From a virus, in IMG/VR virus record IMGVR_UViG_3300042567_001342, positions 1 to 24,492 of that record: 24,492 nucleotides of DNA; one strand, given 5' to 3'. The position numbers were made by a program, and so were the translations under genes. Shown here piece after piece: positions 22,335 through 24,492 of the stretch (its first letter is position 1; every line of letters starts with the position of its first letter). The notes beneath the pieces are model-generated. The model was not told the origin of the DNA. It saw only the letters and a list, made by a program, of their open reading frames with translations, and made no database searches.

Positions 22335-22405
22335 GCACATATGGCCGATCGGTTAGGTGCAGCTCTGCAAAAGCTGTTAGGTTGGTTCGATTCCAACTAT
22401 GTGCT
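22335..22405 (+). tRNA. tRNA-Cys (GCA)
   Basis: Acceptor GCACATA/TATGTGC, anticodon arm CAGCT-CTGCAAA-AGCTG, T arm GTTGG-TTCGATT-CCAAC. CCA is not encoded. Confidence 0.9.
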
Positions 22406-22410
22406 CAAAC

Positions 22411-22481
22411 TTTCCCTTCGTCTAACGGCAGGACATGTGGTTTTGGTCCACAGAATTGAGGTTCGAATCCTTAAGGGAAAA
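22411..22481 (+). tRNA. tRNA-Gln (TTG)
   Basis: Acceptor TTTCCCT/AGGGAAA, anticodon arm TGTGG-TTTTGGT-CCACA, T arm TGAGG-TTCGAAT-CCTTA. Confidence 0.9.
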
Positions 22482-22487
22482 CATAAA

Positions 22488-22562
22488 CGGGATATGGGCT
22501 AATTGGTAAGCCGCCTCATTTGGGATGAGGACATCGTGTCAGTTCAAGTCTGGCTATCCCGA
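22488..22562 (+). tRNA. tRNA-Pro (TGG)
   Basis: Acceptor CGGGATA/TATCCCG, anticodon arm CCTCA-TTTGGGA-TGAGG, T arm with TTCAAGT. It is the only tRNA here followed directly by CCA (22563-22565). Confidence 0.9.
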
Positions 22563-22566
22563 CCAC

Positions 22567-22640
22567 GGTTCTGTAGCTCAATTGGATAGAGCACAGGTTT
22601 TCTAAACCTGCGGTTATAGGTTCGATCCCTATCAGAATCA
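22567..22640 (+). tRNA. tRNA-Arg (TCT)
   Basis: Acceptor GGTTCTG/CAGAATC, anticodon arm CAGGT-TTTCTAA-ACCTG, T arm ATAGG-TTCGATC-CCTAT. It reads AGA, frequent in AT-rich genes. Confidence 0.92.
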
Positions 22641-22642
22641 CA

Positions 22643-22727
22643 AAAGATCTCTGGGTGACTGTGGCACATACCTTAGCCTTAAACTCTGAACCTGGGACCA
22701 GAATGGTTAGTAGCATTTGAGATCTTT
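22643..22727 (+). other. tRNA-sized element closed by a 9-bp stem (possible degenerate tRNA-Leu)
   Basis: AAAGATCTC (22643-22651) pairs exactly with GAGATCTTT (22719-22727). Inside, TTAGC-CTTAAAC-TCTGA could be a weak anticodon arm (TAA, Leu) and a D-arm-like GGT/ACC is present, but there is no standard TTC T-loop. It occupies a tRNA-sized slot between tRNA-Arg and tRNA-Thr. Confidence 0.35.
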
Positions 22728-22730
22728 AAC

Positions 22731-22803
22731 GCCGATGTAGCTCAGCTGGTAGAGCCTTTGATTTGTAATCAAGAGGTCGCAGGTTCGATTCCTGTCGTCG
22801 GCT
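22731..22803 (+). tRNA. tRNA-Thr (TGT)
   Basis: Acceptor GCCGATG/CGTCGGC, D arm CTC/GAG type, anticodon arm TTTGA-TTTGTAA-TCAAG, T loop TTCGATT. Confidence 0.93.
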
Positions 22804-22811
22804 CCCTGTAT

Positions 22812-22883
22812 GGTGAGTATGGTGTAAGGGTAGCACGACAGATTGTGGTTCTGTTAGTTTCGGTTCGAATCCGTGTATTCACC
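22812..22883 (+). tRNA. tRNA-His (GTG) with encoded G-1
   Basis: Acceptor GTGAGTA/TATTCAC is extended by G-1 (22812) opposite C73 (22883), the bacterial tRNA-His feature. Anticodon arm ACAGA-TTGTGGT-TCTGT; T loop TTCGAAT with one stem mismatch. Confidence 0.9.
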
Positions 22884-22911
22884 CAAAGTAAGGAAGTAAT
22901 TCTACGGATGT

Positions 22912-22971
22912 GGTCCCGAGTTTGTAGTTTGAAAAATAGACCCTTATGAAAGTCAATGGCAATCGGGATCC
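22912..22971 (+). other. 60-nt element closed by a tRNA-acceptor-like stem
   Basis: GGTCCCG (22912-22918) pairs with CGGGATC (22964-22970), one G-T pair. The interior has GAC/GTC flanking TTATGA but no D arm or T arm can be drawn. It lies between tRNA-His and tRNA-Ser(GCT). Confidence 0.3.
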
Positions 22972-22973
22972 AT

Positions 22974-23059
22974 GGAGAGTAATCCTTGACGGTGATAGGG
23001 TCCGCCTGCTAAGCGTGACATGCGTTAATTCGCATACGGTTCGACTCCGTTGCTCTCCG
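22974..23059 (+). tRNA. tRNA-Ser (GCT)
   Basis: Class II: acceptor GGAGAGT/GCTCTCC, anticodon loop CTGCTAA, long variable arm ATGCG/CGCAT, T loop TTCGACT. Confidence 0.9.
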
Positions 23060-23064
23060 CAATT

Positions 23065-23138
23065 GGTCCTTTAGCTCAGTTGGTTAGAGCGGCGCACTCA
23101 TAATGCGAAGGTCGTAGGTTCAATCCCTACAGGGACCA
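23065..23138 (+). tRNA. tRNA with CAT anticodon (elongator Met or Ile2)
   Basis: Acceptor GGTCCTT/AGGGACC, D arm GCTC/GAGC, anticodon arm GCGCA-CTCATAA-TGCGA, T arm GTAGG-TTCAATC-CCTAC. The paired first base excludes an initiator; the acceptor resembles Ile2, which needs C34 lysidine, but Met cannot be ruled out. Confidence 0.9.
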
Positions 23139-23200
23139 CATAAAGAGAAGACATAAGAAAATGGAATCCCTTCTAAATTTTTCTTGTCGAGAAAAAGTAT

Positions 23201-23230
23201 TATATTTGAATAAGTTATTTGACATATTAG
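23201..23230 (+). promoter_or_regulatory. Promoter with -7 TATATTTG followed by a boxA-like element
   Basis: TATATTTG (23201-23208) fits the Bacteroidetes -7 consensus. AGTTATTTGACATATT (23213-23228) repeats the element found at 22221. Together they form a leader for the second tRNA-Ser and the downstream genes. Confidence 0.6.
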
Positions 23231-23237
23231 AAACAAT

Positions 23238-23324
23238 GGAGAGGTACCAAAGTGGTTTACTGGACCGGTCTTGAAAACCGGCGATCGCGAAAGCGATCCG
23301 TGAGTTCGAATCTCACCCTCTCCG
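23238..23324 (+). tRNA. tRNA-Ser (TGA), copy 2
   Basis: Class II, fully canonical: acceptor GGAGAGG/CCTCTCC, anticodon arm CCGGT-CTTGAAA-ACCGG, variable arm with GATCGC/GCGATC, T arm GTGAG-TTCGAAT-CTCAC. Confidence 0.95.
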
Positions 23325-23328
23325 CAAA

Positions 23329-23339
23329 AGTTCTTTGAA
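23329..23339 (+). promoter_or_regulatory. Third boxA-like element
   Basis: AGTTCTTTGAA repeats the core found at 22221 and precedes the endonuclease gene. Confidence 0.4.
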
Positions 23340-23385
23340 ATGCATTTATACCAAATTTACCATGATATATAAAATAAAGAAGTTT

Positions 23386-24126
23386 ATGTATGATTGTAAA
23401 TGCGGTAAATCTTTTGAAAGACCGTCTTCTCTAAAATCTCATGGAAGATTTTGTACTTTATACGAAAGGAAAGAAAAGGGAAACAAATACCTTACAGAAA
23501 ATGGATATCAGTGTGAATGTGGAAGATTTTTTGAAAAGCCACAATCGTTGAATTCCCATTTTAGTAGATGTTTGATTCACAGAAAAGGAGAGAAGCCTTC
23601 TGACAGAAAAAATGGAGGAGGTTGGAGTAAAGGTCTTACAAAAGAATCTAATCAAAGTTTAAGAATAATGGCTGAAAAAATGAAAGCCAAATCTAGAACT
23701 TGGACGGATGAACAAAAGGAAAAACTATCTGAATCTCTAAAGGGTAAAACTGGAGGTTATAGAGAAGGATCTAATAAGTGGAGAGGTAGCTATACAAAAC
23801 AAACTGATGGTAAAGAGGTATGGCTAGATAGCTCTTATGAAGTAAGATTTGTTAATCTTTTAGATTCTTTTGAAATTAAATGGAAGAAAAATTATCAGAA
23901 GTTTCCATATTCTTTTGAGGATAAAACTAAAAACTATATACCAGACTTCTATCTCTATGATTATGATCTATGGATAGAAGTAAAAGGATGGGAAAAAGAA
24001 TCTGATAGATGCAAATGGAAAGATTTTCCATATCTTTTGAAAATCATCAAAAATGATCTTCTTAAGAAAATGGAAATTATGAAAAAAGAAGCATTCGTGG
24101 CGGAATTGGTATACGCACAAGATTGA
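23386..24126 (+). CDS. Homing endonuclease: zinc fingers, NUMOD3-like, PD-(D/E)XK nuclease
   Basis: ATG 23386 (ATG 23362 possible) gives about 246 aa. The N-terminus has two similar Cys/His fingers (CKCGKSFERPSSLKSHGRFC and CECGRFFEKPQSLNSHFSRC). The middle has KLSESLKGKTGG, a NUMOD3-type DNA-binding repeat. The C-terminus holds SSYEVRF, YIPDFYLYDYDLWIEVKGW: Glu, PDF and ExK arranged as in PD-(D/E)XK homing nucleases related to Vsr. It probably cuts a tRNA-flanking site and spreads itself. The final 12 codons, including the stop, lie inside tRNA-Leu (24091 on), so it abuts its probable target. Confidence 0.88.
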   Translation: MYDCKCGKSFERPSSLKSHGRFCTLYERKEKGNKYLTENGYQCECGRFFEKPQSLNSHFSRCLIHRKGEKPSDRKNGGGWSKGLTKESNQSLRIMAEKMKAKSRTWTDEQKEKLSESLKGKTGGYREGSNKWRGSYTKQTDGKEVWLDSSYEVRFVNLLDSFEIKWKKNYQKFPYSFEDKTKNYIPDFYLYDYDLWIEVKGWEKESDRCKWKDFPYLLKIIKNDLLKKMEIMKKEAFVAELVYAQD

Positions 24127-24173
24127 GGATCTTGGCTTTTTTAAGCATAGGGGTTCGAGTCCCCTCGAGTGCA
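24091..24173 (+). tRNA. tRNA-Leu (GAG)
   Basis: Class II: acceptor GCATTCG/CGAGTGC, anticodon arm CAAGA-TTGAGGA-TCTTG, T arm ending GGGG-TTCGAGT-CCCC. Its 5' 36 bases also code for the end of the endonuclease. Confidence 0.9.
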
Positions 24174-24179
24174 CAAAAA

Positions 24180-24244
24180 TCGAAGCGGAGAAAGGAGTTA
24201 CTTCATTTGGATTGATAACAACACTCCTATCATTATTCTCGATT
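24180..24244 (+). other. Spacer element with nested complementary ends
   Basis: ATCGA (24180-24184 region) pairs with TCGAT near 24239-24244, and AGGAGT pairs with ACTCCT inside. No tRNA T loop is present. It fills the gap between two tRNA-Leu genes. Confidence 0.25.
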
Positions 24245-24248
24245 AAAT

Positions 24249-24330
24249 GCCCATGTGGTGGAATTGGTAGACACGCCAGACTTAGGATCTGGTGCCACAA
24301 GGTGTGCAGGTTCGAGTCCTGTCATGGGTA
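24249..24330 (+). tRNA. tRNA-Leu (TAG)
   Basis: Class II: acceptor GCCCATG/CATGGGT, anticodon arm CCAGA-CTTAGGA-TCTGG, T arm GCAGG-TTCGAGT-CCTGT. Confidence 0.93.
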
Positions 24331-24335
24331 CAAAC

Positions 24336-24407
24336 AGTCAGGTGGTGGAATGGGAATAACATAGACCTAAACGATTGGAGATACAGGTTCGAATCCTGTC
24401 CTGACTA
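24336..24407 (+). tRNA. tRNA-like gene, anticodon uncertain
   Basis: Acceptor AGTCAGG/CCTGACT and T arm ACAGG-TTCGAAT-CCTGT are perfect, with discriminator A. The central part will not make a standard 5-bp anticodon stem with T33; only a CC-AA/TT-GG hairpin with a small loop is seen. It may be a decayed or atypical tRNA. Confidence 0.6.
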
Positions 24408-24412
24408 CAATC

Positions 24413-24484
24413 GGTTCTATAGTTTAATGGATAGAATACACGGCTACGGACCGTATGATGAGGGTTCGAGTCCTTCTAGAACCA
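24413..24484 (+). tRNA. tRNA-Arg (ACG)
   Basis: Acceptor GGTTCTA/TAGAACC, anticodon arm CACGG-CTACGGA-CCGTA (one mismatch), T arm GAGGG-TTCGAGT-CCTTC. A34 would need host TadA to make inosine. Confidence 0.92.
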
Positions 24485-24492
24485 CAAAATGG

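Noticed and set aside
22184-22949. Several 60-75-codon ORFs on both strands
   Set aside because: They overlap tRNA genes and have no coding-like composition.
23968-24300. Minus-strand 110-aa ORF
   Set aside because: Antisense to the endonuclease C-terminus and two tRNA-Leu genes.

Overview
The window looks like part of a large, AT-rich, lytic-type phage genome infecting a Bacteroidetes (Flavobacterium-like) host. Every convincing gene lies on the + strand and is tightly packed, often with ATGA-type overlaps. Promoter-like sites fit the Bacteroidetes -7 pattern TAnnTTTG, and most starts lack Shine-Dalgarno sequences. A series of small proteins near the right end shares an N-terminal tag like the T4 capsid-targeting sequence, suggesting a T4-related head-maturation scheme. 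No integrase, transposase, CRISPR array or rRNA is visible.

Layout. 1-3532: a 5'-truncated Gly/Thr-repeat protein with a beta-rich C-terminus, then three genes with signal peptides (a C-type lectin/Ig/dockerin-like adhesin, a small secreted protein and a secreted HExxH protein). 3562-4411: probable endolysin and holin. 4444-4515: a tRNA with initiator (fMet) features. 4530-6059: a short UDP-glucose dehydrogenase, an unknown gene and a DUF4326 gene. 6071-8374: two tandem LamG-type (probable tail) genes, the second frameshifted, and a small gene running into a tmRNA (8357-8817). 9051-11881: AAA+ ATPase, CCA-adding enzyme and two zinc-ribbon proteins. 11950-16895: winged-helix protein, ADP-ribosyltransferase-like protein, SLOG-like protein, membrane/coiled-coil protein, then a Prs-like / DUF1937 / NAMPT-like / deoxyribosyltransferase-like block. 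16958-18946: small unknown genes and a Thg1-like 3'-5' RNA polymerase. 19112-21964: six genes whose products begin with a tag ending in a hydrophobic-Asn-Glu site, the last resembling an R-S-E ADP-ribosyltransferase. 22245-24484: a tRNA array with boxA-like leaders, several odd tRNA-like spacers and a homing endonuclease gene.

How the parts work together. Three themes recur. (1) Translation takeover: initiator tRNA, about 14 further tRNAs or tRNA-like genes, tmRNA, CCA-adding enzyme and Thg1-like enzyme. (2) NAD/nucleotide metabolism: the Prs-like plus NAMPT-like pair matches the two-enzyme plan of the phage NAD+ reconstitution pathway NARP1, which counters NAD+-depleting immunity. It is flanked by two deoxyribosyltransferase-fold proteins, an ART-like protein and a SLOG-like protein. 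(3) Injected effectors: the tagged proteins at 19112-21964 look like internal head proteins packaged with DNA, including an Alt-like ADP-ribosyltransferase. These functional links are inferences from motifs and gene order; no database search was run.
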